Assembly (NCBI GenBank): GCA_003669055.1
Contig: RAYB01000006.1
Location: forward strand, 83,188 to 147,187
Length of the DNA stretch: 64,000 bases
Direction: 5' to 3'
From: a bacterium 1XD21-70
GTDB taxonomy: Bacteria > Bacillota > Clostridia > Lachnospirales > Lachnospiraceae
The notes under the pieces: generated by a model
What the model was told of the DNA's origin: nothing
Databases searched by the model: none
Seen by the model: the letters and a program-made list of their open reading frames with translations, nothing else
Made by a program: the position numbers and the translations under genes
Shown: positions 33,065 through 41,404 of the stretch, in pieces
Numbering within the stretch: position 1 is the stretch's first letter
Layout of the letters: each line of letters starts with the position of its first letter

Positions 33065-33376
33065 TTATTTTTTTGTCAAATCAACCACCGTTTCAATACT
33101 CAAAACATAGTATTCCTTTCCAGGCTCCGCGCCCCACTCCGGGCGCCCCGTCTTAATGTCAAGCGTGCATTTTGCTTCTATGGCCGGGGAAGTTGCAGAA
33201 TATCCGTTCCGGAACGCGATCCAGGCGTGGGAAATCGTCGGAAGCCCGTATCTGTCAACCAGCCCGGCCGTGTAGAACCGGCTTTTATAATATGGCTTTA
33301 TCTCTCTGTATTCCTCCTTCTTTTCTCCGGAAAGAATCATATCAAACCACTTTTTCTTGATCGGCAAGGTCAGCAT
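33065..33376 (-). CDS. ASCH domain protein
   Basis: 103 residues: MLTLPIKKKWFDMILSGEKK EEYRE and YYVLSIETVVDL are the ends of an ASCH/PUA-like fold, an RNA-binding domain. Proteins of this type are common in the early regions of Firmicute phages. The function is unknown. Last gene of the early operon before candidate RNA A. Confidence 0.8.
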   Translation of the reverse strand: MLTLPIKKKWFDMILSGEKKEEYREIKPYYKSRFYTAGLVDRYGLPTISHAWIAFRNGYSATSPAIEAKCTLDIKTGRPEWGAEPGKEYYVLSIETVVDLTKK

Positions 33377-33412
33377 ATATTTTCCCCATTTCTTCCAGCG
33401 CTTAACCGGATT

Positions 33413-33727
33413 TCAAAAACAATCATCATGATATTTCAAAAAATCCGCTGCGCTTTCCCGGATTTCCTGGAATACATCTTCCAGCGCGTGCCCCCATCTT
33501 GTATCATTTCCATTGTCCGGCGATTCATCCATCAGCATTGTAACGACTTCTTCCGCAAATTCCTGATTTCGGCCCCTTTTCACGCGGCAAAATTCGTGTT
33601 CGCCATCGTCGGCCACATTATCCGGCGAATTTCTGAAAAGCCACGCCAGATCAGACAATTTTATTTCCATTTTCAGCTTGTCATTTGTAATTTTAAACTT
33701 CATCAGCTGATCCTTAAATTCTTTCAT
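33413..33727 (-). CDS. Early protein, unknown function
   Basis: 104 residues, acidic, starting MKEFKDQLMKFKITNDKLKM. No recognised domain. It overlaps the upstream gene by 4 bases (ATGA). Confidence 0.6.
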   Translation of the reverse strand: MKEFKDQLMKFKITNDKLKMEIKLSDLAWLFRNSPDNVADDGEHEFCRVKRGRNQEFAEEVVTMLMDESPDNGNDTRWGHALEDVFQEIRESAADFLKYHDDCF

Positions 33728-33945
33728 TCTCCATTTGCCCCCATTTCTTCCAATTCGTCTATTTTATCAAATAGATCCATTTCAGGATGATCTTTCTTTG
33801 GGTATTGCTGATATATTGCTTCACACTGGCGGCCGTTCACATACTCCATAAAATATTTTATTGCCAATCTATACGGAATATCTTTATGTTTTCCCGTCAG
33901 TGTTAGCTTGCTTTTGTCGTCGTATGTAATTTTTATTTTCCACAT
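33724..33945 (-). CDS. Early protein, unknown function
   Basis: 73 residues (MWKIKITYDDKSKLTLTGKH...), a small alpha/beta protein with an acidic end. Coupled to the following gene by an ATGA overlap. No family recognised. Confidence 0.6.
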   Translation of the reverse strand: MWKIKITYDDKSKLTLTGKHKDIPYRLAIKYFMEYVNGRQCEAIYQQYPKKDHPEMDLFDKIDELEEMGANGE

Positions 33946-33967
33946 TCACGATCGCTCCCTTGCAGCT

Positions 33968-34174
33968 TTATTTTTTAATATTCAGCATTTCCAGAACATC
34001 CGCGTCCTTCGTTGTAGTTGCTTTTGCTATATCATACATTTTCTGAAGCATTTCCGCCTTTGTCTGCCTGTTCTGCGTGCGCCTTACTGCACACATTACA
34101 GAACCTTTGCCGATCTCCGTTCCGCACCCTGAAAAGCTGGCGCAAGCTAAACATTCATAGTCTATGATATTCAT
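33968..34174 (-). CDS. Small Cys-containing early protein
   Basis: 68 residues. Cys at 8, 11, 17 and 28 (CLACASFSGCG, VMCAV) could bind a metal. Overlaps the upstream DUF5131 gene by 4 bases. No family recognised. Confidence 0.55.
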   Translation of the reverse strand: MNIIDYECLACASFSGCGTEIGKGSVMCAVRRTQNRQTKAEMLQKMYDIAKATTTKDADVLEMLNIKK

Positions 34175-34932
34175 TCCGCTTTATCCTCCTTCCGCAATTC
34201 CTCCGGATATTCACATATTAGGCTATGCGGCCATATGTCGGCCAGGCTGTCCTTCATGAATACCGGAATTTTATATTTTCTGCACTGATTCACAATACTT
34301 TCAATCCATTCCGGCGCCGGAACCACTTTCCCGGCCCGGCGTCCGGTTTCCGCCCCTATGATGATCCATTCCGGCTTCAGGGCTGTTTCGCTCATTTCTC
34401 CCAGGTTTTCAAGTAAAGGCTCCACGGATAAAAACCAGTGATATTTTTCATCAAACCAGGAATATTCATCATGCGGCCCCGTTACACTTGATCCGTACCA
34501 GAAATTATTGTACTGCGGCAATTTCCCCGCTTTTGCCAGCTGGATATAACGCGCCGGATTTTTGGTAAGAAAAATATAATTGTGCTGCGGGGCTGCCAGA
34601 CATTCATCAAATACTTCTTGAATCCAGCAATCAGGAACCCACGCACCGAAAAGATCCGCCATCGAACACACAAAAATATTCCGGCCTTTGCTTTCCCGAT
34701 ATTCTTTTAATCTGTATCTATGAAATGTCGGCTTGAATCCATACGGATAAGCGGCCCTTTTTCCGTCAATAATCACCGGATCATTTAAAACCGCCCTCGC
34801 GCCATATTTCAGCACACCGCCGCCCGAAAATCGCCTTGCTATATTCCTGGCGTAACAATACGGGCATTTATGACAACATCCAGTAACCGGATTCCATGTG
34901 CTGTCTGTCCATTCAATTTTTGTTTTCTCCAT
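34171..34932 (-). CDS. Phage Gp37/Gp68-type (DUF5131) protein
   Basis: 253 residues from the ATG at 34932 (MEKTKIEWTDSTWNPVTGC), preceded by AAAGGAACAAAGAGG. This is the typical start of the DUF5131/Gp37-Gp68 family. CCHKCPYCYARNIARRF is a radical-SAM-like Cys cluster (CxxCPYCYA). The biochemical role is unknown. The C-terminal SVEPLLENLG, EWIIIGAETG, VFMKDSL motifs agree with the family. Confidence 0.88.
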   Translation of the reverse strand: MEKTKIEWTDSTWNPVTGCCHKCPYCYARNIARRFSGGGVLKYGARAVLNDPVIIDGKRAAYPYGFKPTFHRYRLKEYRESKGRNIFVCSMADLFGAWVPDCWIQEVFDECLAAPQHNYIFLTKNPARYIQLAKAGKLPQYNNFWYGSSVTGPHDEYSWFDEKYHWFLSVEPLLENLGEMSETALKPEWIIIGAETGRRAGKVVPAPEWIESIVNQCRKYKIPVFMKDSLADIWPHSLICEYPEELRKEDKAE

Positions 34933-35242
34933 CCTCTTTGTTCCTTTCCTGTTCTTCCAGGTCAACGCCTAATTCAACTATGCGTTTATTGTTTTTGATT
35001 GACATTGTTTCAACCTGTTTCCGGAATAATGCGCCGTATACCTGATAATCTTTTTTCAGCGTCAGAAAATAGCGCTTGTGTGGATCCTTCATGTGCATTT
35101 TAATTAAATTATTCATCAGGTGATCCGTTACTCCGGAATCAATGACGGATATTTCAATCCTGGCGGCCGCCCGGTTAAATTCCCGGCATATAACCACATA
35201 TTCCGGGCGCTTGTTTTTCTTTTTGCCTTTAATCTTTCCCAC
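34913..35242 (-). CDS. Early protein, unknown function
   Basis: 109 residues, very basic N-terminus (MGKIKGKKKNKRPEYVVICR), acidic C-terminus (ELGVDLEEQERNKEDGE). Nucleic-acid binding is possible. Overlaps both neighbours. No domain recognised. Confidence 0.6.
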   Translation of the reverse strand: MGKIKGKKKNKRPEYVVICREFNRAAARIEISVIDSGVTDHLMNNLIKMHMKDPHKRYFLTLKKDYQVYGALFRKQVETMSIKNNKRIVELGVDLEEQERNKEDGENKN

Positions 35243-35682
35243 TTTTTACACCCCGTTTCTGTCTGTATATGATAACCATTGAGGGGAACGGGGCGCCGCT
35301 TTTGCTGCCGCCGAATTTTATACGGCCCTTTACAAAGCGGATTTCTGCCTTGTGATATATAAAATCATGGAACCATTTTGTATCTGTCCGCGCCGGTAGA
35401 AGCATAACCACAAGATCCCCGTGTTCCTCATTTGTCCTATACGCTTTTTCAACCCACTTCCCGATCTCCCGTCCATACGGGGGATTGCAAAATACAGAAA
35501 ATCCCCCCCCAGCTTTGCAAAAGTCCATTTTCTTTTACCGTAAAATATTTATCACATTTATGGTTGTTTTCGTCAGCTGCCGGATCAAGGTCAAAATGAA
35601 ATTCGCGGTTCAGTTCGTCAAAAAATTCTTGTGGCGTGGCCCAATCATCCGTTTTACTGGAAAACATAACATCCGTATTCAC
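35229..35682 (-). pseudogene. Phage N6-adenine methyltransferase, frameshifted at G8
   Basis: Two overlapping frames make one phage Dam-type N6-adenine methyltransferase: the first (35682 down to the G tract) reads VMFSSKTDDWATPQEFFDELN, DLDPAADENNHKCDKYFT, NGLLQSWGG; the second (down to 35229) reads FSVFCNPPYGREIGKWVEKAY with the NPPY catalytic motif. They meet at eight G (minus strand, 35503-35510). With seven G the frame is continuous (QSWGGFSVFCNPPY). As it stands the first product stops without the catalytic motif. Either slippage that switches the enzyme on and off, a fixed loss, or a sequencing error in the homopolymer. Confidence 0.85.
35503..35510 (-). repeat. G8 homopolymer in the adenine methyltransferase
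   Basis: Eight C on the plus strand, eight G in the coding sense, at the exact point where the reading frame breaks. A second tract of the same length lies in the other adenine methyltransferase at 46080. Confidence 0.9.
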
Positions 35683-35700
35683 TTTCTTTCACTCCTATTC

Positions 35701-35922
35701 TCATTTTTCAACATTGGAACGATCGAACGTAACGATCGAAGTCTGGCCGTTCTCCACTTTTACTTCGGTTCCGACCGTTATTTCAAGTTCGATCGGCGCG
35801 TTGGTCTGCGTGTCAAACAGCACTAAATTTTTTCCGGCTTCAACCGCGTATGTAATGCCGGTTTTCATCAGCGCTTCTTGCATAAGTCTTGTATACTCTG
35901 CTATTCTCTCATTCTGGCTCAT
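35701..35922 (-). CDS. Early protein, unknown function
   Basis: 73 residues: helical start (MSQNERIAEYTRLMQEALMK) then a small beta part (ELEITVGTEVKVENGQTSIV). No domain recognised. Overlaps the upstream gene by 14 bases. Confidence 0.6.
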   Translation of the reverse strand: MSQNERIAEYTRLMQEALMKTGITYAVEAGKNLVLFDTQTNAPIELEITVGTEVKVENGQTSIVTFDRSNVEK

Positions 35923-36157
35923 TCTCTGCCGCCTCCTTTTCAGATTCTTTTTTCGATTTCATGAAATCCTTAATTTCTGCCACGCACTCCGGGCAATAGT
36001 CACGCGGCGTTTTAGGGAACGCTTGCGCCACGGCTTCAACAATTTTTGATTGTATTGTTTTTTCCGGCGATAAAGTGTATTCAAAAGAAATCCTTTGCGC
36101 CAGCTTTGCTTCAAACTGTTTCTTGCAGCGATCGCATATGCAAACCATTTTTAACAT
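35909..36157 (-). CDS. Zinc-ribbon early protein
   Basis: 82 residues with two CxxC pairs (CDRCKKQFEA and CPECVAEI, plus C at 6) that fit a zinc ribbon, and a charged C-terminal tail. Possibly nucleic-acid binding. No closer identification. Confidence 0.65.
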   Translation of the reverse strand: MLKMVCICDRCKKQFEAKLAQRISFEYTLSPEKTIQSKIVEAVAQAFPKTPRDYCPECVAEIKDFMKSKKESEKEAAENEPE

Positions 36158-36167
36158 GTTTCATTCC

Positions 36168-36365
36168 TCACTTATAAATAATTTTTGTCTTTTTATCCTG
36201 AAAAGCAATCCGGCCTTCCACTTCGTAACCATAGGCGCCAGCTATTTTTTTGATAATGTCCACAAGTTCAGAAATTTCATGCGGCGCCCGGTCTGCTTTT
36301 CTGATTGCCTTTTCCGCCACTATATCCCGATACCCTGAAGCATTATATTTCAATTCATTTTCCAT
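36168..36365 (-). CDS. Early protein, unknown function
   Basis: 65 residues (MENELKYNASGYRDIVAEKA...). A helix-rich first half with ISELVDIIKKIAGAYG, then a short strand. Ribosome site AGGGGG. No family recognised. Confidence 0.6.
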   Translation of the reverse strand: MENELKYNASGYRDIVAEKAIRKADRAPHEISELVDIIKKIAGAYGYEVEGRIAFQDKKTKIIYK

Positions 36366-36375
36366 GCTGCACCCC

Positions 36376-36810
36376 CTAATTGAACGGAAGTTCGTCGTCT
36401 ATTCCTTCCGGAATCTCCATAAAACCATAATCAGGCGGCGCCGGTTCCGGCTCCTGGCCCCGGCGTTCCCTCTCCTGGCGTTCTTCCTCTTCCGCTTTTG
36501 TTTCCGCGAAGCTGATTTCCTCTGCATATACTGTCTTTGTGTATATTTTCCGGCCCTCTTTGTCTGTATAATGTCCAGATTGCAGCGGCCCGCAAACTTC
36601 AACTTTCTTTCCCTTGTAAAGATACTTTTCTACAATCCTGGCATTATGTCCGGTACAAATACAGTCTATGAAATCGACCGGCTGATCGCCCTCTTTAATT
36701 CTGCGGTTGCGTTTCACCATGATAGTAAATGCGATAAACGAAGCCTTATCTCCATCGTACTTAATAATCGGATCCCCTGATACTTTCCCGCTGCCTATCC
36801 ATTTATTCAC
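36376..36810 (-). CDS. ssb: Single-stranded DNA-binding protein
   Basis: 144 residues: OB-fold (KWIGSGKVSGDPIIKYDGDK, FIAFTIMVKRNRR, DFIDCICTGHNARIVEKYLY, KGKKVEVCGPLQSGHYTDKE) and an acidic protein-interaction tail ending DDELPFN, like the DDDIPF tip of bacterial SSB. It protects ssDNA during phage replication and recombination. Confidence 0.93.
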   Translation of the reverse strand: MNKWIGSGKVSGDPIIKYDGDKASFIAFTIMVKRNRRIKEGDQPVDFIDCICTGHNARIVEKYLYKGKKVEVCGPLQSGHYTDKEGRKIYTKTVYAEEISFAETKAEEEERQERERRGQEPEPAPPDYGFMEIPEGIDDELPFN

Positions 36811-37297
36811 GCTTTTTCTTCCCCCTCCCTTTTCGGCGCATGGGAAAACTGTGCATTTTCAGCCAGTTATTTGATACCCGTTTCGGATTCTTTTTCATTT
36901 CGCTGTATGCTTCCGTTAGTGTTGTAAGCGCTTCGGCCGCGTCCTGGATTGTAATTCCGGCTTGCGCCGTGGCCGCCGATAATTCCCCCAGGACGGCCGC
37001 CACTTCATGAATTGAAATTCCGCATTTTCTAAACGGGATCGCAATCGGTTCAAAATCCTTAAATTCTATCAGGAATGACAAATAATCATTCAGTGTATAG
37101 GGAAGCTGCTGCACCCGCTTTTTGATCTTTTCCGCCATTTCCTCCGGTATGTAGAAAACTATTGTTCCGAAGTTTTCCGTCAGTGCCACAATATAAAGCT
37201 GTCGGCCCTCTCTGCCTATCTCATAGCAGAACATCAGCCCAGCTTCGCCCACTTTGTAACTTTTCCCGCCGAAATAGAAATCCAATGATTCCAGCAT
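36803..37297 (-). CDS. Early protein, unknown function
   Basis: 164 residues from the ATG at 37297 (MLESLDFYFGGKSYKVGEAG). The frame is open further to 37498, but that part overlaps another gene and looks non-coding. GGAGG lies 17 nt before the ATG and 8 nt before an in-frame ATT, so an ATT start is possible. The C-terminus is very basic (RRKGRGKKKRE), suggesting nucleic-acid contact. No domain recognised. Confidence 0.6.
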   Translation of the reverse strand: MLESLDFYFGGKSYKVGEAGLMFCYEIGREGRQLYIVALTENFGTIVFYIPEEMAEKIKKRVQQLPYTLNDYLSFLIEFKDFEPIAIPFRKCGISIHEVAAVLGELSAATAQAGITIQDAAEALTTLTEAYSEMKKNPKRVSNNWLKMHSFPMRRKGRGKKKRE

Positions 37298-37322
37298 TTT
37301 GAAAATCTTTTTATCCTCCGAT

Positions 37323-37487
37323 TCAGCTTCTTTCCACCGCCTTAAAAATAAAGATTTTCTTTCCGCCGCTGTATTTCGCCAGCTTTTGCCGTTTTTTCTC
37401 TGCTGCCGCCAGGGATTCCCGGATCGTCGCGCGTTCCTCTCCCTCGACGATGATAAAATATTTCTCTTTACATTTCTGAAATTCCAT
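37323..37487 (-). CDS. Very small early protein
   Basis: 54 residues (MEFQKCKEKYFIIVEGEERA...), ATG 37487 with AGGAAGG upstream. A strand-helix pattern (KYFIIVEGEERATIRESLAA, KKIFIFKAVE) looks like a real small fold and makes better protein than the overlapping frame. No family recognised. Confidence 0.55.
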   Translation of the reverse strand: MEFQKCKEKYFIIVEGEERATIRESLAAAEKKRQKLAKYSGGKKIFIFKAVERS

Positions 37488-37514
37488 CTGTCCATCAACT
37501 CACCTTCCTAAATG

Positions 37515-38210
37515 CTAACTTTCGATCCTCTCCTTGTCGCCAGCGTTGCGGAATGTCTTTCCGTCTACATATCCGGTTCGCTGTAATAGCGTATGTTCGC
37601 GGTTTTGTTTGAAATCCTTATACCCGGTTCCCGTTTCTAGCCCTGGAATGGCGTCAACATAATCATTTACCGCTTTCGGCGTAACCAGCGCCAGGGCGAA
37701 GGATTGACTTTGTGCTTTCTGCTCTTCAAAATTCTTTTCCAGACCATGACAGAACCCTAACACATAATTCATTTTTTCATCATTTCCAAACCCCCGGCCA
37801 GCGTCCGCATATATGGCCCGTAATACCATAAAGCGCTTTCTGATAACCTTAACGGCATAGTTAAAAATGTTTATGCAGATTTCCGCGTCCTCTTCGTAAC
37901 CATAAAACCGAATACGGAAAGCGCCGCCCGAACCTACACGGCTAACAGCAATGCGACGGCAACGGAAATTTTCAGCAATCACGCCGCTAACCATGTGGAT
38001 CCATTCATCCCGGAACGGAACCGAAGAAAAGTTCACAATACGCCTTTCTTCCTGTTCTCCGTCCTTCAGCTGTTCGCGCTTAATCTCATACTTTGCCATT
38101 AGTTCCTGTGCTTTCATCATTGCATCCCTGGCTTCGTTCTCATTGCTGGATGAAGAAAGCGCCAGCAACTTTTCAATTTTATCTATAATTTTGTTCTCTG
38201 ATTCTTTCAT
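37515..38210 (-). CDS. DUF2786-type protein
   Basis: 231 residues from ATG 38210 (GAAGGAAG upstream). The N-terminal NKIIDKIEKLLALSSSSNEN EARDAMMKAQELMAKY is the DUF2786 domain, followed by the conserved second part (FRCRRIAVSRV, FYGYEEDAEICINIFNYAVK). Found in many phage and mobile elements; function unknown. Confidence 0.82.
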   Translation of the reverse strand: MKESENKIIDKIEKLLALSSSSNENEARDAMMKAQELMAKYEIKREQLKDGEQEERRIVNFSSVPFRDEWIHMVSGVIAENFRCRRIAVSRVGSGGAFRIRFYGYEEDAEICINIFNYAVKVIRKRFMVLRAIYADAGRGFGNDEKMNYVLGFCHGLEKNFEEQKAQSQSFALALVTPKAVNDYVDAIPGLETGTGYKDFKQNREHTLLQRTGYVDGKTFRNAGDKERIES

Positions 38211-38535
38211 CCGTCGCTTCCTTCCCCTCAAATTTCATACAAACCGCCCTGTCGTCTATGTAATAATTTGCATACACTTTCCGGCAATCTCCGCCGAAAT
38301 AATCAATAATTTCCGGTAAATTTTCGTTTACGGTATCAAATTCCAGGCCATACCCGCGGCAAAATTCAACTGCCGTTTGCAGCGCTTCCCCTACTCTGTT
38401 AGTCCACAAAATCAGCTTGTTTCCGCTTTTCCTTAATTCTTTCAGCCAGTCAATAACAGCTGTGTTTGCTTCCCCCACGGAAGGCCAGTGTCCGTTAGGC
38501 GTTATAACGCCGTCAAAATCTACTGCTATAATCAT
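38179..38535 (-). CDS. HAD-like hydrolase
   Basis: 118 residues: motif I VDFDGVITPNG with nucleophile Asp, motif II LILWTNR, and NYYIDDRAV as motif IV. A short HAD phosphatase without large cap, similar to phage-encoded nucleotide or polynucleotide phosphatases. It overlaps the genes on both sides. Confidence 0.8.
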   Translation of the reverse strand: MIIAVDFDGVITPNGHWPSVGEANTAVIDWLKELRKSGNKLILWTNRVGEALQTAVEFCRGYGLEFDTVNENLPEIIDYFGGDCRKVYANYYIDDRAVCMKFEGKEATDERIREQNYR

Positions 38536-39419
38536 ACCCCTAGTAAGCGATCCAGAAGATCGCTGTTCTCCTTTCTTGCGATCGCGCTCCTGATCGATTC
38601 TGCCGGAAACTCAATAGGCAGCGCCATTTTTTCAATACGGTTTACAATCCGATCATCAAGCTGCAATTCGCTGATCCGGTAATTGCTTGTAAATATCGTG
38701 ATTCGTTTTTCGATCATCCGGCCATTTAAGATATTATAAAAGCGCTCATTTACCCAATCTTTAGGACGTTCGACGCCTATATCATCAATAACCAGGACGG
38801 GAACGGATATAATATCATCAATCAATCTTCGCTCGCTTACCGGTTCGCCCTCGCCGCGTTCTTTCGGTTTTTCTCCCCAGGTACTTTTGATCTGGTCAAG
38901 TATCTGGATTGTGGTTGCAAATTTCGCGCCTATCATGTATCGCGTGATTATGTCATTTGCGATAGACACGGCAAGCCGCGTTTTCCCGGAACCCTTAACG
39001 CCAGAATGAAAATAAAATCCTTTTCCGGTTTCCCTGATTTCCTGGAATTGTTCTACATACCGGCTTGCAAGCTGTTTCGCCAGCTTTGCAAGTTCCCGGC
39101 TCTGCGGCGTGGAATAACAATCCGTCAGAAAATTATCAACCGTCTGGCCCTCAAATTCCTTCGGAATTGTGGCAAATTTTAACCGGCCAGCCAGCCGATC
39201 CCGCTGCACTTTCCCGCACTCACATTCATGCGAAAATGTATATCCGTCTTTTTCAATTTCGTAATATCCGGTATCACGGCATTTCTGGCATTTATACTCC
39301 GTCTTTGTCGTTGTTTCTCCGGAATCGTGCAAGTGCTTCATTCGTTGTGCTTTCAATCGTTCCAGAATCGGCCCCGTTATGGTTTCCAGTGTTTCCGTTG
39401 CCTGTGCTGCTGCGGACAT
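38532..39419 (-). CDS. DnaC-like helicase loader
   Basis: 295 residues from ATG 39419 (AAAGGGGG upstream). A Cys4 zinc site (CQKCRDTGYYEIEKD, HECECGK) precedes the AAA+ domain: Walker A SGVKGSGKTRLAVSIAND, Walker B VLVIDDIGVERP, sensor TIFTSNY, arginine finger RIVNRIEKMA. It loads the replicative helicase at the phage origin together with the organizer encoded upstream; no phage helicase is seen, so the host DnaB is likely used. Confidence 0.9.
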   Translation of the reverse strand: MSAAAQATETLETITGPILERLKAQRMKHLHDSGETTTKTEYKCQKCRDTGYYEIEKDGYTFSHECECGKVQRDRLAGRLKFATIPKEFEGQTVDNFLTDCYSTPQSRELAKLAKQLASRYVEQFQEIRETGKGFYFHSGVKGSGKTRLAVSIANDIITRYMIGAKFATTIQILDQIKSTWGEKPKERGEGEPVSERRLIDDIISVPVLVIDDIGVERPKDWVNERFYNILNGRMIEKRITIFTSNYRISELQLDDRIVNRIEKMALPIEFPAESIRSAIARKENSDLLDRLLGV

Positions 39420-40353
39420 TGTTTGCACCCCCTTTATTTGCATACGTGCCTTCCAGCACTTTTAAAGCATTTGTTTTATTTATCAGCCAATCGAATGAAC
39501 ATCCGCCCCAGCGCCCGTTACGGCCGGAAAGAAAATCGCTGTCCTGTGCCATTTCAAAAAGCCTGTGAAGCCTGTCGTACATCGTCACATCAGGCCATAT
39601 TTTCAGCTTGTCAAATTCGTTTAACAGTGTACGGATTTTCTTTTTCCGTGCTTCAGACATAGCGCGGATTGTTGGTAAGTCTATACAAGTATCATGAAAA
39701 TCTGTCATTATGTGCTGATAGTCTATCCGGATTCTTCCGGAATCCGGAACCGGATCCGGCGTTTCATCAGCCGGGCCGGACAATATATATTCGTCAGAAT
39801 ATATATTTATATATTCTTCTTCTTTCTCTTCTTCTTCTCTCTGTTTCGTGACTTCACGTGACATGTCACGTGACATGCTTGTGATTTCGCTTGTGACATT
39901 GTTGTTTTCATCAATCCCAGGCTCCGGATCCGCGGCGCTGCCGGAAGGCAATTCTTCCAGCAATAACGCTTTGTTTCGCTCCCTCTGGCGCTGTTTCCTG
40001 ATCCGGTTTTGTTCCCTGATTCTTTCCATGCCCTCAATGTTTTGGTGCTTATCAAAATTTGTGATATAGATTCCCTTTGTTGTGCTTTCAATCATCCGGA
40101 ATTTTTCAAACGTCGTAAGCGCAAGTTTAACCGTTTGCAGCGGCTTATTGAAAATCACGGAAAGCATTTCATCCGTATACGGAAATTCATCTTCTACCAA
40201 AACAAGCCCGTTAGCATTGCATTTCCCAGCTAAGGCAATCAGGCGGATCCACACTACAAGAAGCGCGTCGCCGTCCGGCATTGATTGAATGATTTTAATT
40301 TTTTCATCGTCAAACATATCGATCCGAAGTTTGATCCATTGCATTTCTGCCAT
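39292..40353 (-). CDS. Phage replisome organizer
   Basis: 353 residues from ATG 40353. The N-terminus (MQWIKLRIDMFDDEKIKIIQ, ALLVVWIRLIALAGKCNANG, YITNFDKHQNIEG) is the phage replisome organizer winged-helix domain. A basic and then acidic linker (RKQRQRERN, REEEEKEEE) leads to a C-terminal conserved part (SFDWLINKTNALKVLEGTYA). It binds the origin and recruits the loader. It overlaps dnaC-like by 128 bases. Confidence 0.88.
   Translation of the reverse strand: MAEMQWIKLRIDMFDDEKIKIIQSMPDGDALLVVWIRLIALAGKCNANGLVLVEDEFPYTDEMLSVIFNKPLQTVKLALTTFEKFRMIESTTKGIYITNFDKHQNIEGMERIREQNRIRKQRQRERNKALLLEELPSGSAADPEPGIDENNNVTSEITSMSRDMSREVTKQREEEEKEEEYINIYSDEYILSGPADETPDPVPDSGRIRIDYQHIMTDFHDTCIDLPTIRAMSEARKKKIRTLLNEFDKLKIWPDVTMYDRLHRLFEMAQDSDFLSGRNGRWGGCSFDWLINKTNALKVLEGTYANKGGANNVRSSTGNGNTGNHNGADSGTIESTTNEALARFRRNNDKDGV
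39846..39898. other. Candidate replication origin repeats inside the organizer gene
   Basis: CACGTGACATGTCACGTG (39855-39872) is an 18-bp perfect palindrome; GTGAC or its complement recurs five to six times in 50 bp (CGTGACTTC, CACGTGACATG, TCACGTGACATG, TTGTGACATTG). Many phages place the origin inside the initiator gene, in its linker-coding part, as here. Confidence 0.5.
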
Positions 40354-40372
40354 ATAACCACCACCCAACAAG

Positions 40373-41404
40373 CTATAAATATTTGCTCATAATATCCCGC
40401 TTTGACTGCGGTTTCTTTCCTCCGTCCTTTTTCTTTGCCGGTTCCATTTCATCCAAAAAGTTGACGCCGCCTTTCAACCCGGTTTCCCGTGTAGCTGCCA
40501 GATTCTTTTTAATCAAATCTTTGTTTTCAGCGACTTTGTTATATACCACTTCAAGCCGCGTCTGCGGATATGTCAGGCCGGATATGCAGCATATTGTTTC
40601 CGTGTCGTTGAATGTCTGGAAATTGTCGATCGGCGTTCCAAACGCCTTTTCTAAGTCAGACATTTTTACATCCCCAGCAAGGGAAGCTGTAATATATTTT
40701 ACGGCCCTGTCAGGCTCCAACGGCGCCAGGGCGCTTTCTTTTACTGCCTGGATAACGTCGGCGCTTTCCTTGCCTTTGCTGCGGATAACGACGGAAACGC
40801 CATGCGCCTTTAATGTTTCCATGATTTCCGCTTTGTCAATGTTGCCTTTTATGCTTTTATGTTTTTCCGGAATCTCTAAAAACGCGGTAAAGGAATCCAC
40901 GAAGGCGGCGTTCAGTTCCAGCTTATCCCCGTTCCCATTGTCGATGATAAAACAGGAACCGGAACCGGAAATTTCCGTCAACTCCGAAAAACATTCGTAA
41001 GAATTGATATGCGACTTCACGCTTTCATCAGGCGCCGGAATGATTGTGATCGCCCCTATGGTTTTCCCTTCGTCGATCAGTAAATCAATAAGCATAGGCC
41101 CGGCGCCGGAACCTGTGCCGCCACCGCTGGCGAAAATAACAAAAGTCATTTCGGATCTTGCTTTTGATTCGATTTCCGCCGCGATATTGTCAAAATCATC
41201 AATGACAAGCTGCTTCGCCTTTCTGCGGTCTTTGTTGCAGCCTTCGCCCTGTGGGATATGATACTTAAATTTTGCCTTTTCCAGCGTGTCAAGATCCTCT
41301 TGTGATGTATTCACATAGATTACAGAAAATCCTTTTTGTTCAAATAACCGGCCAATATTTCCGGCCGCCTGGCCTACTGCCACGAACGAAATTTTCTTTT
41401 TCAT
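40373..41404 (-). CDS. tubZ: TubZ-like tubulin/FtsZ GTPase
   Basis: 343 residues from ATG 41404, which overlaps the TGA of the upstream winged-helix gene (ATGA) and has AAAGGGG before it. The tubulin signature GGGTGSGAGPM is intact; the N-terminus ISFVAVGQAAGNIGRLFEQK is the first nucleotide loop. The C-terminal tail is basic (AKKKDGGKKPQSKRD), as in TubZ proteins that bind TubR on the centromere. With tubR and the iterons this forms a type III partition locus like those of phage c-st and Bacillus virulence plasmids. Filament treadmilling would move phage DNA. Host FtsZ is not meant: it lacks the FtsZ tail peptide. Confidence 0.88.
   Translation of the reverse strand: MKKKISFVAVGQAAGNIGRLFEQKGFSVIYVNTSQEDLDTLEKAKFKYHIPQGEGCNKDRRKAKQLVIDDFDNIAAEIESKARSEMTFVIFASGGGTGSGAGPMLIDLLIDEGKTIGAITIIPAPDESVKSHINSYECFSELTEISGSGSCFIIDNGNGDKLELNAAFVDSFTAFLEIPEKHKSIKGNIDKAEIMETLKAHGVSVVIRSKGKESADVIQAVKESALAPLEPDRAVKYITASLAGDVKMSDLEKAFGTPIDNFQTFNDTETICCISGLTYPQTRLEVVYNKVAENKDLIKKNLAATRETGLKGGVNFLDEMEPAKKKDGGKKPQSKRDIMSKYL

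Noticed and set aside
40373..41404. Host FtsZ instead of a phage TubZ
   Set aside because: Lies inside the prophage among early genes, lacks the FtsZ C-terminal peptide, and is coupled to a winged-helix gene with iterons.
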